A stretch of 64,000 nucleotides of DNA from an uncultured bacterium (GTDB lineage: Bacteria > Bacillota > Bacilli > Lactobacillales > Lactobacillaceae): assembly GCA_905214545.1 (NCBI GenBank), contig CAJMMO010000002.1:186001-250000 (forward strand), written 5' to 3'. Below are positions 41,834-49,894 of this stretch, one piece after another. The position numbers and the translations under genes are program-made. Position 1 is the first letter of the stretch, and the number at the start of each line of letters is the position of its first letter. The notes under the pieces were generated by a model, which did no database searches, was not told the DNA's origin, and worked only from the letters and a program-made list of their open reading frames with translations.

Positions 41834-42894
41834 GCGCTCACCTCTTTTTTATTGTAAAAAAGCAGGCTGCAGCAAGAGGCCACCGGGATGTTCAAGACGA
41901 TCCCGATCGCCGACACCAGGCTCTGCAAGATGCCCAGCGAAAGCCCGAACTGGAAGGTGTAGGCCAGAGTGTTGTTGTCGCGCAGGTACAAAATCGTCAT
42001 CGGCAAGGCTTCGGCCATGAAGATCAAGACCAAGACGTTGATCAAGGGCCCCATGATCTCGCGGCCGATCTCCAAACCCGAGTGAATGATCTGGCGCTTG
42101 CTCAAGCTCCCGTCGGCGCCTAAAGTCGACAAGCTGGCGATGATGTCGGTCGCCTCGTCCATCACGGCGCCCAGCAGCCCTAACATGGTCTGGGCCAAAA
42201 ACAGCGAGCGCGGGCTCTGCGTGGCAAATTCGACGGATTCGTACTTGATCCCGCTTTCGTGCGTCAGGCGCATGATGCCAAAGCAGATGACAAAGGCCAA
42301 AAGCGTGCTGATGCAGGTGGCCAGCGCCGTCGCCAGCATTTTTTTGTTCAGGCCCTGGGCCAGCGCAAGAGACAAAAAGGTAAACAGCAGGCAGGCCAGT
42401 CCGTAGATGGTAAAGATCCGCGTCCCGTTTTCGGCAATGTCAAAGCGAATCGCCCCGTAAAAAAGCAGGCAGTTTAAGAGCAAAGACAGCGTCAAAAACA
42501 GCGCCTTTTTCTCCAAGACCAAGATCAGCAGGCAGACAAAGACAGTCAGCGCTAAGACCAGCACCCAGTCGCGGCGCAGTTCCACTAGCCGCGTGCCATT
42601 TTTTTCCAGCAGCACGCGGTCGTGCTTGCGGTATTTTTGCGTCAGCAGCTGGCTTTTGACGTAGGAATTTTGAAAGTGCTTTGTCTTATTTTTAGTCTGC
42701 ACCGTCAAATCCTGCGTGTAGCGCTCATCTTTATTTTGAAATTCGTCGGTTGTTTTTTGGTCGAGCCGATTTTTCACAGCGGTGACCCGGCCAACCTCGT
42801 AGCCGCCCGCGCTAGGCGCAAAATACAGCCCTAGTGTTGCAACCAGCCCCAAGACGGCCACCAGCGCCAGAATGAGGTATTTAACTTTTTTCAT
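41830..42894 (-). CDS. YibE/F family membrane protein (large partner)
   Basis: 354 residues: one N-terminal membrane anchor, an extracytoplasmic beta-rich region (~30-105, with RVTAVKNRLDQKT), then seven to eight membrane segments. The family core is GLLGAVMDEATDIIASLSTL followed by KRQIIHSGLEIGREIMGPLINVL. In lactobacilli it always seems paired with a smaller homologue, as here. First gene of the YibE/F-esterase operon. Transport function is inferred from annotation habit, not evidence. Confidence 0.88.
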   Translation of the reverse strand: MKKVKYLILALVAVLGLVATLGLYFAPSAGGYEVGRVTAVKNRLDQKTTDEFQNKDERYTQDLTVQTKNKTKHFQNSYVKSQLLTQKYRKHDRVLLEKNGTRLVELRRDWVLVLALTVFVCLLILVLEKKALFLTLSLLLNCLLFYGAIRFDIAENGTRIFTIYGLACLLFTFLSLALAQGLNKKMLATALATCISTLLAFVICFGIMRLTHESGIKYESVEFATQSPRSLFLAQTMLGLLGAVMDEATDIIASLSTLGADGSLSKRQIIHSGLEIGREIMGPLINVLVLIFMAEALPMTILYLRDNNTLAYTFQFGLSLGILQSLVSAIGIVLNIPVASCCSLLFYNKKEVSA

Positions 42895-42911
42895 CCAGCG
42901 ATTCTTCTTTC

Positions 42912-42939
42912 AAAAAAACGCCATCTTTGAAGATGACGT
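42912..42939 (-). terminator. Terminator of the ddl-MerR-like operon
   Basis: ACG TCATCTT CA AAGATGG CGT on the minus strand with a seven-T run, located 9 bp after the MerR-like gene. Confidence 0.8.
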
Positions 42940-42947
42940 GTTGGTTA

Positions 42948-43688
42948 TTAATTTAAAAAGCGCTGCCACCAGTGCTGTTTTTGCGGAATCTGCATGTCAG
43001 CCAAAGTGCGGTGCATGGCCTGCGAATTTTTGTTTTCGCGGGCCTTTTCCAAAATCTCGGAGTGCAGCTGGGCCGCCGACTTCTTCTTGTCAGCCTCGAT
43101 GCGCTCGGCCTGCCGCTTTTTTTCTTCTTCGCGGGTCGGCAGCTGCGTCGGCTCAACAATGCCGGAGATGTCGGGCATCGCCGCGATCTTCTCCTCGCGC
43201 TTTTTGTCAGGCTTTGGGGCCGCCAGCTCTTTTTGCTGCTTTAACAGCTCCGTATTCTGCTTTTGAATTTCCGCCACCTGCTTTTGCAAGCCGGCGATGG
43301 CGTTATTCTGCTGGGCAATGGTCTGCTGCAGCGCCTGGAGCAGCTGGCCCAGCTGGCTGTTGTCCAGCTTAGCCAGCTGTTTTGTCTGCTCAGGTTCAGG
43401 CTCTTCCTGCTTTTTTTCTTCTGCAGCCGGCGTGCTGTAGACCTGCTGGGCGGCTTCCTGCAAAGTCAAATTGCCGGACTTAGACAGTTCTTGCAGGCTC
43501 TGCAGATCTTCCACGTTGGCGTTTGAGTACAGGCGGGCTTTTTGCTTCGTGCGGACAAAGTAGTCCTTGTCGCCTGCGGCTTTTTCCACAATTAAGGAAT
43601 ACTTGCGCAGCGTAGCGACGCTGATCCCCAGCTTTTTAGCGACCTCCGCCGGCGTCAGCAGCTCTTGAAAATCACGATCGCGTGCCAT
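42948..43688 (-). CDS. MerR-like DNA-binding protein with long coiled coil
   Basis: 246 residues. A MerR-type winged helix at the N-terminus (LTPAEVAKKLGISVATLRKYS, ~10-70) is followed by a Glu/Gln/Lys-rich coiled coil (~85-215, with QQTIAQQNNAIAGLQKQVAE) and a short aromatic end (HWWQRFLN). This arrangement resembles RacA-like and DUF3967 proteins rather than ligand-sensing MerR regulators, so a role in chromosome anchoring or division is possible. It starts 11 bp after ddl, so the two share a transcript and perhaps a link to wall growth. Confidence 0.65.
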   Translation of the reverse strand: MARDRDFQELLTPAEVAKKLGISVATLRKYSLIVEKAAGDKDYFVRTKQKARLYSNANVEDLQSLQELSKSGNLTLQEAAQQVYSTPAAEEKKQEEPEPEQTKQLAKLDNSQLGQLLQALQQTIAQQNNAIAGLQKQVAEIQKQNTELLKQQKELAAPKPDKKREEKIAAMPDISGIVEPTQLPTREEEKKRQAERIEADKKKSAAQLHSEILEKARENKNSQAMHRTLADMQIPQKQHWWQRFLN

Positions 43689-43699
43689 ACAGCCGCCCC

Positions 43700-44782
43700 T
43701 TAGTCGTGCTTAGTGAGCAGGGTTTGCTTGTGCTCGTAGCGTTGCTGGCCGTATTCGATCAGCTTGGTGATTAAGTCGCTGTAAGGGATGCCGGCGTTTT
43801 CAAACAGTTTTGGATACATGCTGATGCCGGTGAAGCCTGGCAGCGCATTTAATTCGTTGAAGACCACGTGGCCGTCTGGCGTCAGCATGGAGTCGATCCG
43901 GGCCATGCCTGAGCATTCGGTTGCTTGGTAAACCTTCAGCGCGTTGTCTCTTACTTGGTTGACGACGTCAACTGGCACTTGGGCTGGGATTTGCAGCTTA
44001 GTCGTTGAGTTCTTGTCGTACTTGTTCTTGTAAGTGTAAAAGGTGCCCTTGTCATTGATGATCTGGCCGACACCGGCAACGATCGGGTGGTCGTTGCCTA
44101 AGACGGCAGTTTCAACTTCGGTGCCTTCGATGGCTTCTTCAACTAAGACCTTGTCGTCGTACTTAAAGGCTTCGGCCAATGCTGGTGCGTAGTCCTCTTT
44201 CTTTTGCACGTGGCTGATGCCGACGGATGAGCCTTGGTTTGAAGGCTTGACGAACAAGTCGTTGCCCAGCTTGGACACAACGTAGTCGTAGTCGAGCTTT
44301 TTGTCGTTCGGGTTGTCGTAGTCGTAGCGCTTGATAGAAATCCAGTCGGCAACCGGTACGCCCGCTCTTTGGGCCAGGATCTTAGTGAATTCCTTGTCCA
44401 TGGTGGTTGCGGCAGCCAAAACGTCGTCGCCGACGAACGGCTTATCCAGCAGGCGGAAGAGGCCTTGCAGCACGCCGTCTTCGCCTAAGTTGCCGTGCAC
44501 GATTGGGAAGTAAACGTCAAGTTCAGGGCGGTTAGTCAGTTCAGCCAGGTTAGACAGGTTGTTCACCTTGCGTTCCGGCTTAATCTGGTAGCTTGGGTCT
44601 TCCAAGACCTTGAATGAATCTTCTTCGCTGGCCAGGTAACCCTCGTTGGTGATCCAGATTGGGTGCACCTCAAACTTGCTTTGATCAATTGCCTTAAAAA
44701 TATTGCGGCCTGAAATAATTGAAACTTCGTATTCCGAGCTCTTGCCCCCGAAAATCAGTCCCACTTTGGTTTTTGCAGTCAT
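43700..44782 (-). CDS. ddl: D-alanine--D-alanine ligase
   Basis: ATP-grasp enzyme of 360 residues that makes D-Ala-D-Ala for peptidoglycan precursors. Hallmarks: LIFGGKSSEYEVSIISGRNI, YFPIVHGNLGEDGVLQGLF, FVKPSNQGSSVGISHVQ (ATP loop), VEEAIEGTEVETAVLGN and FNELNALPGFTGISMYP. The residue that follows SMYP in ligases of the Ala type is consistent with D-Ala-D-Ala. AGGAAGGAAAG lies ahead of the ATG. First gene of a two-gene operon with the MerR-like coiled-coil gene. Confidence 0.97.
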   Translation of the reverse strand: MTAKTKVGLIFGGKSSEYEVSIISGRNIFKAIDQSKFEVHPIWITNEGYLASEEDSFKVLEDPSYQIKPERKVNNLSNLAELTNRPELDVYFPIVHGNLGEDGVLQGLFRLLDKPFVGDDVLAAATTMDKEFTKILAQRAGVPVADWISIKRYDYDNPNDKKLDYDYVVSKLGNDLFVKPSNQGSSVGISHVQKKEDYAPALAEAFKYDDKVLVEEAIEGTEVETAVLGNDHPIVAGVGQIINDKGTFYTYKNKYDKNSTTKLQIPAQVPVDVVNQVRDNALKVYQATECSGMARIDSMLTPDGHVVFNELNALPGFTGISMYPKLFENAGIPYSDLITKLIEYGQQRYEHKQTLLTKHD

Positions 44783-44864
44783 AATCTTTCCTTCCTTTTC
44801 TCCTAGAAACTATATCATATTGCACGTGTCATGATTTAGTGTTTCTTGCCATTTTTCATCATAC

Positions 44865-44892
44865 AAAAAAGACCCTGAGCAGGGTCTTTTTT
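44865..44892. terminator. Terminator after the TetR/membrane-protein operon
   Basis: AAGACCCTG AG CAGGGTCTT with six-base A- and T-runs on each side. It ends the minus-strand membrane-protein gene. Confidence 0.88.
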
Positions 44893-45709
44893 AGTCGGCG
44901 GAAGTGAACTGCCACGGGATGGCGCAGACGACGTAAATGATCGCGCCGACCATGACTAATTCCAAAAAGGCAGCCGATGAAAATTCGAAGAAAAAGCCTA
45001 AGGCGTTGGCCGAAGACAGCGGGAAGAGCAGCGGCAGCGCAGCCAGGGCGGCAAAGATGACCATCAGCCAAAAGCCGGCCCACATCCCGGCCGCCATCGT
45101 CTCGTGCACGCGCTGGCGCGCCGGCATCTGCTTGGCCTCATCCCACAGTGAGATGACCACCATACAGCCTAAGATGATGAACAAGACGTTGATGACCATG
45201 AACAGGGTCTCAAAGTTGGCCGCCATGATCGTGTCCGACAGGCCAAAGCCGGCCTCGATCGCGTAAATCGCGTTGGCCGACCGCTTGTGCAGCGCCGACT
45301 TGACCGCCTTGGCCTCGGTCGAAGAGTCATCGTCTATTTTTTCTTCTAAGATATTCGAAATATTTTGGGCTAAAACGGTGCTGTCCGTCTTAAACCAATG
45401 GATGCCCAGCTTGTAGTCGTTGATCGCATCCGCCAGCGGGGCCGTCTGCTTCGTCGTCAGCATGTTCGTGTCGCCGGCGCTGGACGCCCCGATGATCTGG
45501 GCAAAATTATTGAACTTGCGGTTTAACACGCGCTCCACCGTCACCGAGGCGTTGCCCCTTCTGACGTAGCTGCGCATGTAAAAGGGGTTCATAAAAGTCA
45601 GGGTACAAAAAACAAGCGTAATTATGCCCAGCATAACCGCGCTCATTGACCGCTTGTAGCGGTTAGTATTTTGATGGTCGACGCGCCGCAAAGATTGGCG
45701 TGTTTCCAT
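44891..45709 (-). CDS. Membrane protein of unknown function, TetR-linked
   Basis: 272 residues. A cytoplasmic basic N-terminus, one membrane segment (~23-43), an extracytoplasmic domain (~45-160) with no cysteine, then four membrane segments (~165-265). I do not recognise the family; the layout recalls YhgE/Pip- or ABC-2-like efflux parts but without clear motifs. It begins 12 bp after the TetR gene, so it is probably the target of that repressor. Confidence 0.65.
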   Translation of the reverse strand: METRQSLRRVDHQNTNRYKRSMSAVMLGIITLVFCTLTFMNPFYMRSYVRRGNASVTVERVLNRKFNNFAQIIGASSAGDTNMLTTKQTAPLADAINDYKLGIHWFKTDSTVLAQNISNILEEKIDDDSSTEAKAVKSALHKRSANAIYAIEAGFGLSDTIMAANFETLFMVINVLFIILGCMVVISLWDEAKQMPARQRVHETMAAGMWAGFWLMVIFAALAALPLLFPLSSANALGFFFEFSSAAFLELVMVGAIIYVVCAIPWQFTSAD

Positions 45710-45721
45710 GGCAAATCATCC

Positions 45722-46387
45722 TCAGTCTTCGGTCAGGAAGAGGCCGTCAGCGGCCTTTTGAACTTCATTCATATCCATATTCGCGATGATCTGGTGGCTT
45801 GTTGCAAAATAGTCATTGATCTGAGCCATTTTTTCATCGCCAAAAGTTGACAAAAACGACACGATCATTATATCAGAAATTTCATCCGGCGTGATGCCGA
45901 GCTCGCGGCGGCGGGTAAACAGGTTAGCGCAGCCGGCGATGGCAAAGTCCAGCCCTACCTGGGCGCGCTTGGCGTCGCCGAAGTTTTTCAGCAGCTGCTT
46001 GTCTTCCAGCCACTCGTATAAGACCTGGGCCCACTTGTCGATTGCGGAAAAGTCTGAGAAAAGCGAGTCGAGCAGGCGGCCGTATTCAGGATCGCGTTCG
46101 GCCAGCTCTAAGACCATGGAGACAAAGACCTTGGTGGCGACAAAAGGATTGTCTTCTCCGTTCATCAGCTGCAAGGTTACTTGCAAAGTCTTGGTCAAAA
46201 ATTGCTGCACGATGTCATTAATCAAACGCTGCTTATGCGGGTAGTATGACTGTAATAAGGATTTTGAGATCTCGGAAGCATCCGCGATCATCTGCAAGGA
46301 AACCTTGTTAATGCCGTTCTTTTTGATGAGCACGAAGGTATTTCTCAAAATTGTATTTCTTCTTTGAAAGTTTTTTCTTCTTGCCAT
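45722..46387 (-). CDS. TetR/AcrR-family transcriptional regulator
   Basis: 221 residues. The N-terminal helix-turn-helix (~10-60) has NTFVLIKKNGINKVSLQMIADASEISKSLLQSYYPHKQ, with the usual aromatic Y-Y in the recognition helix end. The helical C-terminal domain (~65-215) would bind a ligand and dimerise. Co-transcribed with the downstream membrane protein. The leader contains GATACTGATAC repeats just before the ATG that could be its operator. Ligand unknown. Confidence 0.88.
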   Translation of the reverse strand: MARRKNFQRRNTILRNTFVLIKKNGINKVSLQMIADASEISKSLLQSYYPHKQRLINDIVQQFLTKTLQVTLQLMNGEDNPFVATKVFVSMVLELAERDPEYGRLLDSLFSDFSAIDKWAQVLYEWLEDKQLLKNFGDAKRAQVGLDFAIAGCANLFTRRRELGITPDEISDIMIVSFLSTFGDEKMAQINDYFATSHQIIANMDMNEVQKAADGLFLTED

Positions 46388-46451
46388 AAGTATCAGTATC
46401 CTTTTCCGTATTTAAACACAATTTCGGGTGAATGCTCAGGAAAAAACGTTA

Positions 46452-46470
46452 TAAAATCCCGCAAGCGGGA
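46452..46470 (-). terminator. Small hairpin upstream of the TetR gene
   Basis: TCCCGC TT GCGGGA followed by TTTTAT on the minus strand. It could be a second terminator after prs or part of the TetR leader. Confidence 0.5.
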
Positions 46471-46502
46471 CTTTTGAACTGCAAGGTGTCTTTTATTGCG
46501 AA

Positions 46503-46546
46503 ACAAAGACGCCCTAAATAAAGCATTAGGCGTCTTTGTTTTTTTA
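46503..46546. terminator. Terminator region downstream of prs
   Basis: Perfect 11-bp stem ACAAAGACGCC / GGCGTCTTTGT with a 15-nt loop. The best T-run is on the plus strand, but the minus strand exit (TTTGTTT) is also T-rich, and prs ends 24 bp away. Confidence 0.75.
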
Positions 46547-46569
46547 TCGTTAATCAATAAGTGTAACCG

Positions 46570-47556
46570 TTAGCCCAGGTGATTTTGTTCGTCAAAAATA
46601 GTGTGGATGGAACGGTCATTGTAGACATAGTCGATCCCCTTGGCCAGCAGCCGGTCGATGGACAGCCGTACTAAGCGGTCCGGGTAGGCATCTCTCTTAA
46701 TGGAGTCGGTCACCACGATCTGCTCCAGCGGCAGCTTGTTCAAGCGCTCAACTGAGCCTTCCGACAGCACTGCGTGGGTCGCTGCGGCGTAAACTTTCTT
46801 GGCGCCGGCAGCTAAGACTGACTCGGTTGAAGAAGCCAAGCGGGTCCCAGTGTCGATCAGGTCGTCGACGATGATGCACTTCTTGCCGGCGACGTCCCCG
46901 ATCATGTCGTGGACTTTTTCGTCAAAGCGGGCTGAGCGCTGGTCGACGATAGCGATCGGAGCGTTGAAGTATTGACCCATGGCCCGGGCCAGCTTGGTGC
47001 CGGCGTGGTCTGGGGAAACAACAACGACGTCGTCTTCGTCCTTGCGGGCGATGCCGTTGTCCAAGAAGTATTGGGCCAAGATCGGCATTGCGTGCAGGTG
47101 GTCGACAGGCACGTTGTAGAAACCTTGAATCTGGGAAGCGTGCAGGTCCACCGTGATGATGTTGCTGATGTTGTTAATCTGGATCAGGTTAGCAACCAGC
47201 TTTGCGGTGATCGGCTCGCGGGAACGAGTCTTGGTGTCTGACCGCGAGTAAGCCATGTAAGGAATAACAGGGACAATCTTGTGAGCAGCAGCCCGGTTCA
47301 AAGCATCCAGGACGATCATCAATTCCATGAAGTTTTCGTTGACTGGGTCTTGAACTGACTGGATCACAAAGACGTCACAGCCGCGCACAGATTCAGAGAT
47401 GGAGACTTGAATTTCCCCGTCGCTGAAGTGCTTGACAGCAGTTTCCAGCAAAGGCTGGTGCAGGATCTGGGCGATTTTTTCGGCCAGACGCTGGTTGCCG
47501 CCAAGTCCGATCAATTTGATTGGGTGCAGGAGTTCGTGCAGTTCTTCCTTGTTCAT
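46570..47556 (-). CDS. prs: Ribose-phosphate pyrophosphokinase
   Basis: Makes PRPP from ribose-5-phosphate and ATP for nucleotide, His and Trp synthesis; cytoplasmic. Full-length at 328 residues with FSDGEIQVSISESVRG, IPYMAYSRSD, TVDLHASQIQGFY, VSPDHAGTKLARAM and the PRPP loop CIIVDDLIDTGTR. The loop differs a little from the usual V-D-D-M-I-D-T-A-G-T, which suggests the second, more divergent Prs that many lactobacilli carry. AAAGAGG precedes the ATG. Monocistronic. Confidence 0.95.
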   Translation of the reverse strand: MNKEELHELLHPIKLIGLGGNQRLAEKIAQILHQPLLETAVKHFSDGEIQVSISESVRGCDVFVIQSVQDPVNENFMELMIVLDALNRAAAHKIVPVIPYMAYSRSDTKTRSREPITAKLVANLIQINNISNIITVDLHASQIQGFYNVPVDHLHAMPILAQYFLDNGIARKDEDDVVVVSPDHAGTKLARAMGQYFNAPIAIVDQRSARFDEKVHDMIGDVAGKKCIIVDDLIDTGTRLASSTESVLAAGAKKVYAAATHAVLSEGSVERLNKLPLEQIVVTDSIKRDAYPDRLVRLSIDRLLAKGIDYVYNDRSIHTIFDEQNHLG

Positions 47557-47625
47557 CTTTAATGCCTCTTTGTATTTGTAACACTAACGTTTTTTATTAT
47601 AACCAAAAAACGCACATTTTTGTAG

Positions 47626-47654
47626 ATAAAAAAAGCACTGCTCAGCAGTGCTTT
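47626..47654 (-). terminator. Terminator of the GT2-hydrolase-oxidoreductase operon
   Basis: AGCACTGCT G AGCAGTGCT followed by seven T on the minus strand, directly after the oxidoreductase stop. Confidence 0.88.
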
Positions 47655-47657
47655 ATC

Positions 47658-48290
47658 CTATAACCAGCTAGGTTTGTCGCCATCAGTACCCGGCTTGTCC
47701 AAACCGATGGATTCCCGAACATCTTCCTGCGGATTCTTCAGCAGGTGGTAAATGTAGGCGGCAACAGACTTTCTGGAAACCTCGGTCCCCTTGAAGTCCT
47801 CACCCTTCTTGGTCTTTTCATAGTCAACTTCGTCTTTGTCGGTCAGCCAAGCCGGACGAATAATCGTGTAGTCCAGGTCGGAATCTTCGATGACCTTGGC
47901 AGCAGCGGCGTAGTTCGTCAGGTAGTCCTGCAGCTGGGCCTTGTTCCATTCACCGAACTTGCCTGGAACTTCGTCGTAGATGCCTAAGCTTGAAACCCAG
48001 ATCAGGCGCTTAACGCGGTCGTTGTGCAGGGCTTCAGTAATGCCTTGGGCCTGCAGCTTGATGTTGTCGCCGCTTAAGTTAGCGTAAACGACGTCTGCGC
48101 CCTTGGCTGCTTTTTCAACTTGCGCACTGTCGGCAGCGTCGCCGTCTTCGATCACGGCTTGGTCAGCCAGGTCGGCTAAACGCTTGCTGTTGCGCAGAAA
48201 CAGAGTGACGTCCATGTCTTTGTCCGCCAGAGCAAACTTTTCTACAATGCGGGCAATCTGACCGTTAGCACCTAAAATAGTAACTTTCAT
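47658..48290 (-). CDS. NAD(P)-binding atypical SDR (NmrA/YwnB-like)
   Basis: 210-residue Rossmann protein. KVTILGANGQIARIVEKFAL carries G-x-x-G-x-x-A of atypical short-chain dehydrogenases, with DGDAAD and ADVVYANLSGDN strands, and YTIIRPAWLTDKDEVDY near the C-terminal part. The catalytic Y-x3-K of classical SDRs is absent, as usual for this group, so it may act as an NADPH sensor or quinone oxidoreductase. It starts 3 bp after the hydrolase gene, within the same operon. Confidence 0.85.
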   Translation of the reverse strand: MKVTILGANGQIARIVEKFALADKDMDVTLFLRNSKRLADLADQAVIEDGDAADSAQVEKAAKGADVVYANLSGDNIKLQAQGITEALHNDRVKRLIWVSSLGIYDEVPGKFGEWNKAQLQDYLTNYAAAAKVIEDSDLDYTIIRPAWLTDKDEVDYEKTKKGEDFKGTEVSRKSVAAYIYHLLKNPQEDVRESIGLDKPGTDGDKPSWL

Positions 48291-48293
48291 CTC

Positions 48294-48962
48294 TCAGCTT
48301 TCCTCCTGTTTAAAAAAGTCTTTGATTAAATCTAATATCTTCAGGCTGTGCACAGCATAGCTTTCATGGCTCTGCCGCGGCATGATCACCAGCCGGCCGT
48401 GCGGCAGCAGCTGGCTGTACCATCTGACATGTTCTATTTTAACCCAATCGCGCTCGCCCACCACGCATAAACATTCGGGCTGGATTTGGCGCAGCGTGTC
48501 TTCGGACAGGTAGTTTTCAGTCAGCTCAACGCGCGAGTCGCGGTTGCGCTGCAAAAAGCGCTTGATGCCTTCTGTGAAGTAGCGGCTGGTCTTGACCCCG
48601 CCGCCGTTGACAAAAGTCCCGGCGACGATGATCTTCTTGAAAGCGTGCGGGTCTTGGGCCGCCAGCTTCAAGGCAACCAGGCCGCCGGCGCCGAAGGCAA
48701 AACAGTAGGGCTGGGCGATGCCCCAAGCCCGGATTAGGCCGGCCAGGTCAGCAACTTCTGTTTCATAGTGCGGGGCCGGCTCGCCCGAAGACAGGCCGTG
48801 GCCGCGCATGTCAAAAGTGTAGACCGTGTAGTACAGCGACAGCGGGACGACGATCTTGTCGTACATCGAGCTGTCGAAGTGGTGGCCGTGCACCAAGACT
48901 AGGGGCGCCCCCTCGCCTAGTTTTTGATAGTAAAAATCAATGCCATTGACGCGAACTCTCAT
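48294..48962 (-). CDS. Alpha/beta hydrolase-fold protein lacking the nucleophile serine
   Basis: 222 residues from the ATG at 48962 (MRVRVNGIDFYYQ), with GGAGAG 6 nt upstream; a frame from 48980 adds six residues without a better ribosome binding site. The fold is clear: LVLVHGHHFDSSMYDKIV, TFDMRGHGLSSG, the acid in CVVGERDWV and the histidine in PRQSHESYA. The nucleophile elbow normally written G-x-S-x-G-G reads A-F-G-A-G-G (residues 89-94), so Ser is Gly91. It may be inactive or have another role. The start lies inside the GT2 coding end (26-bp overlap). Confidence 0.82.
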   Translation of the reverse strand: MRVRVNGIDFYYQKLGEGAPLVLVHGHHFDSSMYDKIVVPLSLYYTVYTFDMRGHGLSSGEPAPHYETEVADLAGLIRAWGIAQPYCFAFGAGGLVALKLAAQDPHAFKKIIVAGTFVNGGGVKTSRYFTEGIKRFLQRNRDSRVELTENYLSEDTLRQIQPECLCVVGERDWVKIEHVRWYSQLLPHGRLVIMPRQSHESYAVHSLKILDLIKDFFKQEES

Positions 48963-49749
48963 TTTTACTCTCCAAATCACGCGCGGCCTTGCGCTGCCGC
49001 CGGTCGGCGCGCAAGCTGGCGAAGATCTTCTTCCAAACTATATAGTTGACCCGGATGTTGTCGGGCACAGTTTCCAGCCCGGCCTTGTGGACCAAGCTGC
49101 CCGACCGCTGGAAGTAGTGGTAGTAAGGCGTCGCGGTGTAGTAAAAGCCGCGGCTGACTGCCTCATAGTAGACGTTGAAGATCTGGTCTTCCATAAAAGG
49201 CAGGTTGTCGATAAAGTGCAGCTTGTTTTCCCGCACGACTTGGGTGCGGTAGGCCTTGTTCCAGGCGTAGCCTTTCACCGGCGAGTTGAAGACGTTGGTC
49301 ATCTTCTTGTAGGTCTGCCAGCGGGTCAGGTTGCCGGACTGCGGCCAGCCCACCCGGTGTTCGTGGGTAGGGTAGCTGATGTAGTAGCCGCAGGAGACCA
49401 GGTCGACTTCGGGGTGCTGTTTAAACGCCCGCTTGAAAAAGGCGGTGTAGCCCGGATCCGTCCAGTCATCGCCGTCGTGGAAGGTGAAGAGCGGCGTGTC
49501 TACATGGGCTAAGCCTACGTTGCGCGTGTCAGAGACTCCGGAGTTGGCCTTTTCAATCAGCCGGAACCACTTGAAGCGGCCGGCATAGCTTTGGGCGACG
49601 GCGGCGGTGCTGTCCGTCGAGCCGTCGTCGACAATCAAGAGCTTGAAGTTGGGGTCTTGCTGGTTCAGCAGTGCGTCTAAAGCGCGCCCTAAATATTGAG
49701 CTACGTTGTAAACGGGCATAATAACAGTCAATTCAGGCTCGCTTTGCAA
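48937..49749 (-). CDS. GT2 family glycosyltransferase
   Basis: 270-residue cytoplasmic or membrane-associated sugar transferase. The GT-A core shows LTVIMPVYNVAQYLGRALDALL, LLIVDDGSTDST, ANSGVSDTRNVGL and FHDGDDWTDPGY (D-x-D metal site), then MEDQIFNVYYEA. The C-terminus is basic. Starts at TTG (49749) with AAGGAGG 8 nt upstream; no in-frame ATG is near. First gene of an operon with the hydrolase and the SDR. Likely wall or exopolysaccharide decoration; acceptor unknown. Confidence 0.88.
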   Translation of the reverse strand: MQSEPELTVIMPVYNVAQYLGRALDALLNQQDPNFKLLIVDDGSTDSTAAVAQSYAGRFKWFRLIEKANSGVSDTRNVGLAHVDTPLFTFHDGDDWTDPGYTAFFKRAFKQHPEVDLVSCGYYISYPTHEHRVGWPQSGNLTRWQTYKKMTNVFNSPVKGYAWNKAYRTQVVRENKLHFIDNLPFMEDQIFNVYYEAVSRGFYYTATPYYHYFQRSGSLVHKAGLETVPDNIRVNYIVWKKIFASLRADRRQRKAARDLESKNESSRQWH

Positions 49750-49894
49750 ATCGTCGTCCTCCTTTTTAGTGCTTATTATAACATCTTCGCCCCTGGTCTT
49801 TTCCTTTTCTTAAAGCGCTTTGTATTTCCAAACTAATTTTTTCGATTATAATTAGGGCCAGAATTATTGGAAAATAAACTAGGAGACTAACACA

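Noticed and set aside
46388..46569. Small RNA gene between prs and the TetR gene
   Set aside because: Two hairpins are present but no promoter of good quality sits before them on either strand; terminators explain them.
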